A program made the translations under genes and the position numbers. This document shows, in pieces, positions 47,101-55,899 of a stretch of 64,000 bases of DNA. The stretch comes from Paratinospora sagittata (lineage: Eukaryota > Streptophyta > Magnoliopsida > Ranunculales > Menispermaceae): positions 30,692,296-30,756,295 of the forward strand of contig CM069612.1 of NCBI GenBank assembly GCA_035771175.1, in the 5' to 3' direction. The notes beneath the pieces are model-generated. The model searched no databases. It was not told where the DNA came from and saw nothing but the letters and a program-made list of their open reading frames with translations. Position 1 is the stretch's first letter, and each line of letters starts with the position of its first letter.

Positions 47101-49061
47101 AAATTGGGGGTGAAGAGAGAGGAAGCCATGCAATTTCACAAATCAGAATTTAATATACAACCTCTCCAAACTCATTTAAATCAAGCCATGTCATAGCTTC
47201 TTTCATTTCCATATTTAATCCCTTGAATAGAAAGCATCACTTAAAAATCTTAAACACTGTGCAAGAAGAACCACAGCAAAATAAACAAACAAATTATCAA
47301 AGACAAAGAAAAACCAAGATTTCCAATGACACTGATCAAGAAGAACTTGTAGCCTTGTACAGCAAAGGACTTTTGGGTAAATTAAAGATATAGTAAAGAC
47401 AAATTATCAAACTCGTAACTTTGTACTTCAAATCTGATTCAAGAACGCAAGTTGCTTAGTGGGAGACAAAATGGCAACAAGGTTTTATCTTCAACGAAAA
47501 GCGTAAGATTAAGAGTCTTACGAGGAGAAAATCTAGGTGACGAACAAAAGAATATCTTGAGAGCATGCAGAAAAAATTAAATATCAATCATGCTCTTCTT
47601 AGAGGAAATTATGAGAGAGGAAGAGTCAGGGAATTTATAGGATACTCGAAGAAATAGGAGAAATAAGCCAAAGGTCGAATATGAAAAAGAATGTCCATTT
47701 GTGTTGGGACCTCTGCAAAACAGAACTCAAGGCTGATGACTAAAAGGAGATCCCAACATGCAATTCTTCCATGCACTGCACAGTGAAAAACCTAACATAC
47801 AAAGGGGCTTTAACGTGCCCTCAAAGCATGAGACTATATTTCATAGCATCACAAAAGAGAAAGGAGTAGTTCCAGGGAATCCAATTGACTGAGAAAAGTA
47901 TGGGATGTCATAATTTGAATTGTAGTTTGAGTCGTGAATTGTCTTATTTGTGAATTTGTGATTCAATCTACCATAGATCGATTTAAGTGAAGTTCTTCAA
48001 TCATTTGCTCATTAATCAATTCAAATTGAATTCATAGTGATTCTAGTGAATCTAATCAAATTGACCAAGATTGCCAAGATTGCTACTCAAATCACTTCTG
48101 AATTGTCTAACTTGCTTACTTAATCATTCTAGTGAAACACGTCTATTAGCCAATAAACATGAAGAAAATTATAAATAGAGGTCCAAACCCTCATTTCACA
48201 ATCAAGTAATTTATTCACCTCGATCCTTTTTTTTCCTTTTGAAATCATCTTGTTCTAATTTTAGAGTGTTATTGGGATGATTGGAAATGAGGGCTTGGAC
48301 TTCATGTCTATTGGCTAATAGGCACGTGTCTATAATTGGTTGTACCTTTTTATTAAATGACACCTATACATATGAATAGATGCATCTATTTGATTGAATG
48401 TATCCTTTCATTAAAAGACACTTATTCATGTGAATAGATGTGTCCGTTTAATTTATATACCTTTCCATCAACAAGCACCTCCTACCAAAGGACACCTTTA
48501 GTTTCAATCTATTGAATCCAAGCAGCCATTCATTGCACCCCCTCTCCAAAATAAAACATTATTTAAAAATAATAACACCAAAGGTTTCCACTTCCTTGAC
48601 GCAATCAAAACAATTTTCAATACCTCAGACTACCTCACCCTCTCAGAAGATAAAGAAAAAGATAGGGGAATACAGCCAGGAAAATAAAACTAAAATCAAC
48701 CTACATTCCAGTAGATTTACCACCGGGAACAGCAGCACGGAACATCCCTTTGTTTGTGTACAGGTCAACTTCCACGGTGGGAATCCCTCTACTATCGAGA
48801 ATTTGCCTTGCTTTAATGTCTGTGATCACGCAACGAACGGCTTTCTTCATGTGGTTCGACTACAATTTTCCATAGAACACGAATGTGCAAGTCGTATAAA
48901 CAAAACTGACAACTAGAAATAAACTGACAGGTAAAAATACAACTGAATCAACTTACAATGAACAATACGGGATCTAAAGCCTTAGCCCTAACAGCTGCAT
49001 TGACAGCATCTTCGATCTTTCGAGAAAGCAAGTGCTTGTCGAGATAATCTTGCACAGACAT
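33832..49061 (-). CDS. ENO3: Enolase 3-like protein, complete 13-exon gene (474 codons)
   Basis: Minus-strand exons: 49061-48957, 48859-48705, 46894-46720, 45182-45111, 44997-44881, 43472-43392, 38079-38003, 36434-36331, 36208-36110, 35976-35891, 35602-35516, 34662-34465, 33900-33832. All phases agree and no internal stop occurs. Product starts [20 protein letters not shown] and ends FAGENWRSP. Enolases convert 2-phosphoglycerate to phosphoenolpyruvate in the cytosol. In yeast numbering the metal ligands are kept (D246 in [10 protein letters not shown]295 in SIEEPF, D320 in VVGDGLL), as are E168, K345 and K396. Others are replaced: H159 is Leu (SGGKLAGN), E211 is Asp (NVGDDGG), R374-S375 are Gly-Trp (SHGWGETED). 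No transit peptide is seen. The product is probably inactive as an enolase, or altered. Intron 7 uses a GC donor (AG/GCAAGT). Confidence 0.9.
34800..35120 (+). mobile_element. LINE 3' tail remnant in enolase intron 11
   Basis: The plus strand reads [19 protein letters not shown] and [20 protein letters not shown], then a stop, the pattern of the zf-RVT-like C-terminus of plant L1 ORF2. A 3' UTR-like stretch with CTTGTACTTCTGTTGTATC and a T-run follows. It is 5'-truncated and opposite in strand to the enolase gene. Confidence 0.65.
35120..35149. repeat. (GA)n microsatellite
   Basis: About 14 uninterrupted GA units lie directly after the LINE tail, in enolase intron 11. Confidence 0.9.
36700..37260 (+). 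mobile_element. LINE 3' remnant in enolase intron 7
   Basis: Degenerate plus-strand sequence with [10 protein letters not shown] near 36780 ends in [20 protein letters not shown] and [14 protein letters not shown], typical of the last part of plant L1 ORF2. Several stops occur. It is opposite in strand to the host gene. Confidence 0.65.
37310..37450 (+). pseudogene. Acidic C-terminal tail fragment, unidentified
   Basis: A 46-codon plus-strand open segment reads [20 protein letters not shown], then [20 protein letters not shown], and ends DDDVDND with a stop. The strongly acidic end resembles C-termini of some plant hAT-type transposase-like proteins, but nothing firm supports that. An in-frame stop precedes it directly. 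Confidence 0.25.
39144..39156. repeat. Target-site duplication, left copy
   Basis: AACTCCATTTTAT matches AACTCCTTTTTAT at 41591-41603 with one difference. Confidence 0.65.
39157..41590 (-). mobile_element. 5'-truncated L1-type LINE in enolase intron 6
   Basis: About 2.43 kb on the enolase strand, with a plus-strand T-run (39157-39166) marking the poly(A) end. It is flanked by a 13-bp duplication with one mismatch. Encoded blocks in order: [20 protein letters not shown] (about 41580), [25 protein letters not shown] and [15 protein letters not shown] (about 41180), then a long frame 41017-39899 with [33 protein letters not shown] and GGLGIGN, and finally [15 protein letters not shown] (about 39560). 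The FADD catalytic block is not readable as an intact motif. The 5' truncation is typical of LINE insertion. Confidence 0.8.
43846..44147 (+). mobile_element. RTE-type LINE 3' end in enolase intron 5
   Basis: The plus strand encodes [37 protein letters not shown] and [15 protein letters not shown], then a stop. TTGGGAAAACGCTTAGTTGAG and a (TTGAG)n tail follow. These are hallmarks of the C-terminus and tail of plant RTE-clade LINEs. It is 5'-truncated and antisense to enolase. Confidence 0.8.
46238..46360 (-). mobile_element. Au-type SINE remnant in enolase intron 3
   Basis: The plus strand contains GTGTATGCAACCTTACC, GGTGTTTCCA, GGACCTCCAAGTCACAATAG and GCAACCTTACTGTTGCACC. This is the reverse complement of the tRNA-related head and body of plant Au SINEs. 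It is diverged. Confidence 0.6.
46361..46638. repeat. 139-bp tandem duplication in enolase intron 3
   Basis: AGCCCACTCTTTCTTCAAT through AAATAAGCTGACCAT occurs twice (from 46361 and 46500) with few differences. It ends about 80 bp from the exon 3 donor and directly abuts the SINE remnant. Confidence 0.85.
46895..48704. other. Enolase intron 2
   Basis: This 1.8-kb intron shows no coding similarity. Near 48350-48470 there are short repeats around GTGAATAGATG(C/T)(A/G)TC and ATGTATCCTTTCATTAAA. Confidence 0.5.
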
Positions 49062-49650
49062 TTCCACTTCGTTGCAGAAAATCGAAACAAGTACTTTAGT
49101 CTTGTATTCTGCTCACGGACTCTTGATGTTGAGAAGCAGTTCCCGACATGTCAAAGCTCAATTTTTATTTTTATTTGTTTTTTGAATTTAGTCAATTTAG
49201 TCCTTGTTTTTTGATCGGTGATAAAATTAATAATTTTTCAAAAAAATAAATGATTTTTTTTTCTTTGAAGAAGATAGAAAAGCGGAGCCTCAATTATTTT
49301 TAACCTCTAATTTACTTAAGGTCTAAATATAATAGAGATTGAAATATTTAGAATGTTTGGTAATTTTTTTAGCAATCTCTAAAAATATTATATATTAATA
49401 AGAAATAAAAGTTAAACCTCTTAGGTTGCGTTTGGTACGCGATAATCTTTATATGGGTATAGGACTCAGATTCTTTGAAAAGTGATTAATGGAAAATTTA
49501 CAAATGAGAATATTACATTATTGTGTTTGATAGCACATCGAAATTTTAGATAATGAAATAATATTTATTATAAAATATTAATTTTATTAAAAATAATAAA
49601 ACTAATTTTATTTAAAATAAAAAAAATATTTTTTTTTATTAATATAATAT
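49062..49650. other. Upstream flank of enolase, AT-rich
   Basis: This holds whatever 5' UTR and promoter the enolase has; no convincing TATA box could be assigned. TTAGGTTGCGTTTGGTACGCG at about 49423 resembles the end of a Tourist or hAT MITE, apparently cut by the Tat element. Confidence 0.4.
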
Positions 49651-49651
49651 G

Positions 49652-50450
49652 GTGGATGGTCAACTCGGATTAGAGTTGACCTAGATATCGGAAGAGAAGC
49701 TGAGTTGGTGTTCCGAGATGTGTTAGCCACGAATGATGAAGGACGAGCTGAGGTGAAGAAGAAAAAGTTGCGTAAAGTTGCTACCGCCAGATCAGTTAAG
49801 TCAAATCGAGCTCTATTCGACCATGAACGTGTCCGAGTCGACCTAGCGGGATGATAAATACGATAAACCTGAAAACACGATCTTAGCGTTAGCTCGGCCC
49901 AGACGAAACAAATAAGATTAAGGAGTTTTTCCTAGCACGCCATATCCCGAGAAATCTGAGGTAGTTGCACTCTCAGATACGGACTTCGACATAGAGAAAG
50001 GATAAGACTCCTCCTCCAAGACAAATCAGGAAAATAAGGATCATCCGAGATGAGATAAGATTCCTACTCCGAGATGAACTCGGAATGGATGAGTTCATCC
50101 AGCTCATCTCTACCAACGACGAAATAAGACGTGACACCATGTCTACTGGACAGCTAGTCATTCCGCACAGAGGATCTCCTCTATAAATAAGACTTACAAC
50201 TCTCCTCATAAGGTACGTACAACTTTCTACAAGAGTTATTGTTATAGTCTTGAACAAGCTTTAACTTAGGCATCGGAGGGTCTTCGGCCGGCACCACACC
50301 GGTGTTCCTTACGATAGACATATTATTTTTTCTCTTATTCTCATATCTAGCTGATAAACCTTCGCAGGAATCGGAGAGTTCATAATTCCATATACGATCA
50401 TCTCCTACACGTGTTCACCTACTTGGTGTTGGTCAGATTCTGCATTAACA
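49652..50450 (+). repeat. 5' LTR of Tat element
   Basis: The right end is ATTAACA, directly before the primer site. CTATAAATAAG (about 50182) is TATA-like. GGCATCGGAGGGTCTTCGGCC and TTCCTTACGATAGACATATT match the R-U5 region of the LTRs near 32310 and 62005. The left end (TGGTGGATGGTCAACTCGG) is uncertain. Confidence 0.65.
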
Positions 50451-50452
50451 TT

Positions 50453-50470
50453 TGGCGTCATCTGTGGGGA
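50453..50470 (+). other. Primer binding site of Tat element
   Basis: TGGCGTCATCTGTGGGGA directly follows the LTR end. It has the TGGCG...GGGGA pattern used by Athila/Tat elements, probably for tRNA-Asp or a similar tRNA. Confidence 0.7.
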
Positions 50471-51089
50471 CGACTTATCAAACCAATAAAAGCTTTTCGA
50501 CAATGAGTCAATAGGCAAATCCCCCGTATCTGGAAGAGTTCTCTGCTTCGCCAGAGCCTCCTAAGGCCCAGCAAGGGAGACATCCCAAAAAAAAGAAGAG
50601 CTCTGTTCAAAAGTCTGCACGAATCAGCAATATTGAGAGGAAGGTAGAAAAAATCTCTTAACTAGTGTTGGAGCAGAACGAAGCATTGCGTGCAGCTCTT
50701 CCGTCACCACCACTACGAATCCCAAAGGTTTGAAAAGATGAAGGAAACCTCTACCGGAGTATCAATTCCCTACCGAAATCTGCAAAAAATAGTAGCAAGC
50801 ATCTCAACGAATCAAAACAATGATATTTTTCCATAGGAGATCTTCGCTATTATCTGGAGGTGAAAAGAAGGAGCACGACTCCAGCTCTTTCCAAGTCCAG
50901 TCAGCATGAAAGAGATCAAGTCGACCTCCACCAAGATCGATCCCAACCAGGTCGGCGGCAGCCAGGTCAGCCGTACCCAGGTCGGTCTCGGCAGAGATAC
51001 CTAAGATAGGGTTGCTTCCTGCAAGGTCCTCTCGGCCAGTACTAACCAGGCTAACCTGGCTTTCCAGAAGCACTCAAATCCGATCTCAT

Positions 51090-52011
51090 AGGGAGTATGA
51101 AAACTTTTCCTCACCTTTCACCCAAGATATACTTCAAGCCCCACTCCCAAAGAATGTCAAAACAGCAGACATTAAAACGTACAAGGGGAAGATCGACCCA
51201 AGAGAGCACATTGAAAACCACAATGTGCAAAGGCTTCCAAATTACCCTCGGGGGACCAGCTAGGAAGTGGTATTGAAAACTTGAACCAAGGTCGATCTGC
51301 TTGTTTGGTCATATTGCTCACCAGTTTATCGGGCACTTTGCCAGTAAGAAAGAAAAGGAAAAATCGGTGAACAGCTTGCTGACCATTTGACAAAAGCAAG
51401 GGGAAAGTCTAGAGGATTACCTCAAGTGATTTGATGAAGCTCGAGTTGAGGTCGATGACTGTGATGACAAAACAGCTATCACAGCATTCATGGCCGGGCT
51501 TAGGCCGGGACGATTTCACTACTCCTTGGGAAAGAAAAAAGCTCAAACATTCAAGGAAGTCCTACACCGAGCTCAGAAATACATTAACGCGGATGAGTAG
51601 GCGAAAGCAAAAAGGGAAGAAGAGAATTTATCCCACAGTTCGAAGAAGGACAATAAGAGGAAAAGAGACGACGAAGCCAAGAAGGACAACCGAGGTGGGA
51701 AGAGGTCCAATTCAGATCGACGGGACCAAAAAAGCAAGGGCGTGCATAGCGTTTCCTCGACATACACGCCTTTGACCACCTCGGCAGAGCAGATCTCCCT
51801 AGAGATCCAAGACAAGGAATATCTCAAATGGCCAAAAAAGCTGAGCACTCATTCTGATCGATGGGACAAGAGGAAGTATTGTAGATACCACAAGGATCAC
51901 GGCCATAATACTGACCAGTGTTTCGACTTGAAAGAGGAGATAGAAACTCTTATTCGTCGAGGTCGTCTACAGGAATACGTGAAGGGTTCAGATGAGAGAA
52001 GAGCCCGGTAG
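51090..52011 (+). pseudogene. Tat gag polyprotein fragment
   Basis: Pieces in different frames read IKTYKGKIDPREHIENHNVQ, KQGESLEDYLK, FDEARVEVDDCDDKTAITAF, MAGLRPGRFHYSLGKKKAQT and VLHRAQKYINADE. A Lys-rich linker follows, then the CCHC-type knuckle KYCRYHKDHGHNTDQCFDLK and EEIETLIRRGRLQEYVKGSD. Gag forms the particle and packages the RNA. Several stops and a short deletion in the central part break it. Confidence 0.75.
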
Positions 52012-52199
52012 CCAGAAAAGGGAAGAGCTGACCAGCCGAGGGAGATCATAACCATTTTTGGTGGAGACCTCGAGACAACGTTGAGCCGAGCACTCAAGGC
52101 TTATGTCTGAGCTGCCTGAACGAATGTCATGCACTTGTCGAGCCAACCAGAAAAGCAGAAAATAACAGACTTCGCTATCACTTCACGGAGAAAGAGGCT

Positions 52200-52320
52200 C
52201 GAGACATCTGCCGACCTCATTCTGACGTTTTGGTGATAACGTTGGACGTGGTGAACTACAAAATCCATCGGATTCTCGTCGACAATGGAAGCGCGGCCGA
52301 CATTCTCTACTAGTCGGTGT
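52200..52320 (+). pseudogene. Tat aspartic protease remnant
   Basis: The plus strand reads VLVITLDVVNYKIHRILVDN then GSAADILY. The active-site triad position reads D-N-G-S, common in Tat proteases. It is followed by a stop, and short deletions separate it from RT. Confidence 0.6.
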
Positions 52321-52429
52321 TTTAAAGAGTATAAGGACATATTCACTTGGTCTCACGATGATATGCCTGGCATCTCGAAAGAAGTGATCGTCCACCGTCT
52401 CAACATTGATTAGAAGCTCACCCCAGTAA

Positions 52430-53700
52430 GACAAAAGAGAAGAGCTCTCAGTACTGAAAGAGCTGAAGCTCTCCGGGAGGAAGTCAACAAGTTCATCCCG
52501 GCCCAATTCATCCGAGAGGTTTCATACCCAAATTGGCTCACCAACGTCGTGATGGTTAGAAAACCAAATGAAAAATGGATGACATGTGTTGATTTCACAG
52601 ACCTAAACAAGGCCTACCCGAAAGATAACTTCCCTCTCCCTATGATAGATCAGCTCGTCGATGCTACTGCCGGACATGAATTGCTTAGCTTCATGGACGC
52701 TTATTCTAGCTACAACCAAATTATGATGTACCACAGAGATGAACAGAAGACCTTGTTCTTAACAGACCGGGGGTTGTATTGCTACAAGGTAATGCCCTTC
52801 GGCCTCAAAAATGCTGGCGCGACGTATTTGAGGCTGGTGAACTGGGTCTTCGAAGAAAAGATTAGGCAGAACATGGAAATACATGGAAGTATATGTCGAT
52901 GACATGCTAGTGAAGAGCATCAAATTGGAAGCTCATCCTCACGATCTTAAAGAGGTGTTCGACATGATCAGGCACAACAATATGAGGCTGAACCCAACCA
53001 AGTGCACATTCGAAGTCACGGTAGGAAAATTCCTCGGTTTCTTGATCAACCAGAGGGGGATCGAGGCAAATCCTGACAAAATCCAAGCTATCCTAGATAT
53101 GAAAGCACCCAAAAGCGTAAAAAAAACACAACGCTTGACAGGGTGCATAGCTGCACTGAATCGGTTCATGTCAAAGTTTACGGATAAGTGTTTATCGTTC
53201 TTCAAATTAATAAAGAATAAAATTGTCGAATGGGATGAAGAGTGTGAGCAAGCTTTTCAAAAGCTCAAAACTTACCTCAGCTCATCATCGATGCTCTCAA
53301 AACCAGTTCTTGGAGAGAAGTTCTTCCTTTACCTTTCAATATCTGATGCGGCAATGAGCTTTACTCCCGTCCGGGAAGAGTATGGGATAAAAAAACATGT
53401 CTACTATGTGAGCAAGGCATTGCTCGATGCAGAAACGAGATACCCCAAAATAGAGAAGTTGTTCCTGGCCCTTATCACCTCAGCTCGGAAGCTAAGACCA
53501 TACTTCCAAGCCCATTCCATAGTCGTGCTCACGCGACACCAGCTGCCACAGGTATTGCAGAAACCGAAGACCTCAGGTCGGCGAATACAAAGCACTTCTG
53601 GCTGGCTTACGACTTGCTCTCAGCTGAGGGGTGAACAAACTGCTCGTCCACTGCGACTCTCAGCTCGTCGCGGGGCAGGTCACATCATAGTATCAGGCCA
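52430..53700 (+). pseudogene. Tat reverse transcriptase-RNase H, frameshifted
   Basis: RT blocks: ERAEALREEVNKFI, NWLTNVVMVRKPNEKWM, DFTDLNKAYPKDNFPLPMID, MDAYSSYNQI and YKVMPFGLKNAGATYLRL. A frameshift near 52880 leads into the catalytic block YVDDMLVKS. Then FEVTVGKFLGFLINQRGIEA and connection-type sequence ending in the RNase H start ISDAAMSFTPVREEYG and YVSKALLDAETRYPKIEKL. The RT catalytic YVDD is preserved but in another frame than the fingers. Confidence 0.85.
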
Positions 53701-53711
53701 AGGACGATAGA

Positions 53712-54037
53712 ATGCAAGCATATCTGAAAGAAGCCCTGACCCTGCTAGGAAGGTTCAAAGAGTATGATCTGATGCAAGCGTCGAGAATAGAAAATACCTT
53801 GATTGATGCCATTTCCAAGTTGGCCTTCTCCTCAGAGGCCGAGCTCATGATCCAGGTCCCTGTGGAATTCTTACCAGAAAGGAGTATTGGTAAAATGGGC
53901 ACTGACCATCAGGTCGGCAGCCTTAGCCAAAACCCATCATGGATGGACTCGATTGAAAATTTCATACAAAGTGGCAACCTCCCCGGGGACAAGTCAAAAC
54001 AAGAAAAGTGTAAAGACAAGTTGCTAGGTATTCCATA
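53712..54037 (+). pseudogene. Tat RNase H C-terminal and linker remnant
   Basis: QAYLKEALTLLGRFKEYDLM and NTLIDAISKLAFSSEAEL are typical of the end of the second RNase H-like region in Tat pol. The region runs into a linker with SWMDSIENFIQSGNLPGDKS before integrase. Confidence 0.65.
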
Positions 54038-54061
54038 ATAGACGATCAGCTCTATAGGCGC

Positions 54062-55164
54062 AACTTCATTATGCCTTATTTAAGATGCCTACGGGAAGAG
54101 CAAACACAACTAGTTCAGGAGAAAATTCATGCAGGCTTATGTGGCAACCATTTTGGTGGAAGGACTCTCGCGTACAAGGTTCTTCAAAAGGGTTATTATT
54201 GGCTAACAATCCACAAAGATGTTATAAGGATAGCTCGGAAGTGTGATAATTGGCAAAAACATGGAACCCACATCCGAGCTCCAGTGTAGAATCTCTCTCC
54301 TATACAGAGCCCATGGCTTTTTGCTCAGTGGGGGGTGAATCTGATAGGACCTCTACCGACTTGTAAGGGACAGGTCAAGTTTGCAATTGTTGTTAACTAC
54401 ATCACCAAGTGGGAAGAGGTCGAACAGTTAGCATAGATTCCTGAGGAGAAGACCACACCCTTCATTTGGCAGTTAATTGTCTGCCATTTCGGTGTCCCGT
54501 ACTCTCTGACAACGGCAAACAAGTTGACAATGCTAGGTTCCGGTCATTTTGTGAAGACCTCGGTATTCGACATTTCTTCTCTACTCTAGCTCATCCTCAA
54601 GCCAATGGTTAAGTAGAAGTCGTGAACAAGATTATCAAGCACATATTGAAGGCCAAGCTCGAGGAAAAGAAAGGAATGTGGGCTGAGGATATGTCGCAAG
54701 TCCTCTGGTCATACCGCACCACCTCCCGAACAGCCACAGGAGAAACACCATTCTCCCTAGCTTTCAGGATAGAGGTCCTCATACCAGTAGAGCTCGAGAT
54801 ACAGACCTTGAGGACCTTTTACTTCGACAAAGTCAGGAACATGGAGGCTAAGCATACTGACCTGAATCTACTAGAAGAAATAAGAGAACAAGCACAGCTC
54901 AAGTTAACGACATACCAGCAGCAAATCTCAAAGTACTAAAACACCAAGGTGAAGCATAAAAGCTTCAAAGTTGGTGACCTAGTAGTAAGAAAGGTCATGC
55001 TGAACACACGTGAACCTGGAACAGGCGCCCTATGTCCCAACTGGGAAGGGTCTTGCAAGATTACTGCAGTACTTCGCATGGGTGTGTACAAGCTTGAAGA
55101 TCTGTCAGGAAGAAGAATTCCTAAGCCCTTGAATGCAAAACACCTTAAGAAGTACTACCAATAG
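54062..55164 (+). pseudogene. Tat integrase, broken
   Basis: The zinc-binding head is GLCGNHFGGRTLAYKVLQKG to ARKCDNWQKH, with the second Cys of the usual CxxC replaced by Trp. In the core the first catalytic Asp is Asn (QWGVNLIGPLP). The second survives as DNGKQVDNARF after a frameshift, and the third region reads ANG, stop, VEVVNKIIKHI. Then come WSYRTTSRTATGETPFSLAF and the C-terminal FKVGDLVVRKVMLNTREPGT and LEDLSGRRIPKPLNAKHLKK. It cannot be active. Confidence 0.8.
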
Positions 55165-55324
55165 GCAATAGTAGTGGCAGCTTGGTATTTAGTTTCTAGA
55201 GAATTACAAAGGTGTTTATCACCTCTAGTATTATTTTTTAGTTTTTTACAAGTGTTTACTTAAACTTTTTCTACAATAAGCAAGAAGTTTTGTTCTACAA
55301 ATCAACATCTACGATCTACAATTA

Positions 55325-55770
55325 AAAGTGCCTTGGGACTACCGACCAAATCGGAAGCCACCTAGAATAAGGGTCACAGCCCTAGAATGCCTTGGGGGTA
55401 CCAAGCTTTAGCTATGTACCTACCGAGACGATGACCACGGTCAAGAGTGTCTTGGGGTACTGCCCTAGAGCGGCAGATACTACTGAGAAGAGGGGTCATT
55501 GACCTTTGAAGTGCCTTGGAGCGGCAATCAAAACGCTATCGAGAAGAGAACCTAAAGGTTTAAAACGTAGTGGGGGTCGAATGTTATCTACCGACCTCAT
55601 GATTCGACAAACACTTGAAGAAATCAAGTAAAGAGATCGGAAGGTATGTACGACTCACTGACGTCATGACCCCACAACACTCAGAGAAAACTAAGTAAAG
55701 AGATCGGCATGAAACCACAACTCACCGACCTCATTACGCGACAAATCCTTAGAAAAAAGGTAAGTACAAA
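55325..55770 (+). repeat. Short tandem-repeat array in the Tat 3' UTR
   Basis: Two kinds of imperfect repeats occur. GTGCCTTGGG.CTACC-like units appear at about 55330, 55388, 55447 and 55510, near every 60 bp. AAGTAAAGAGATCGG...GACTCACTGACGTCATGA-like units appear from about 55625 and 55690, about 65 bp long. They lie between integrase and the antisense ORF. Confidence 0.65.
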
Positions 55771-55899
55771 CTCAGAGTGCAAAAAAATCAGGTCTGAACA
55801 AAAATAGATATTTCATTAAGATTGAAGCAGAATACAAGGATGAACAAAGAAGGAAAATCATCAAGGCACACATGCCCATTACAACAGACATAGCCAAGA

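Noticed and set aside
51573..51848. Minus-strand frames opposite gag and pol
   Set aside because: They mirror the coding strand of the Tat element; the antisense ORF of this lineage lies further downstream.
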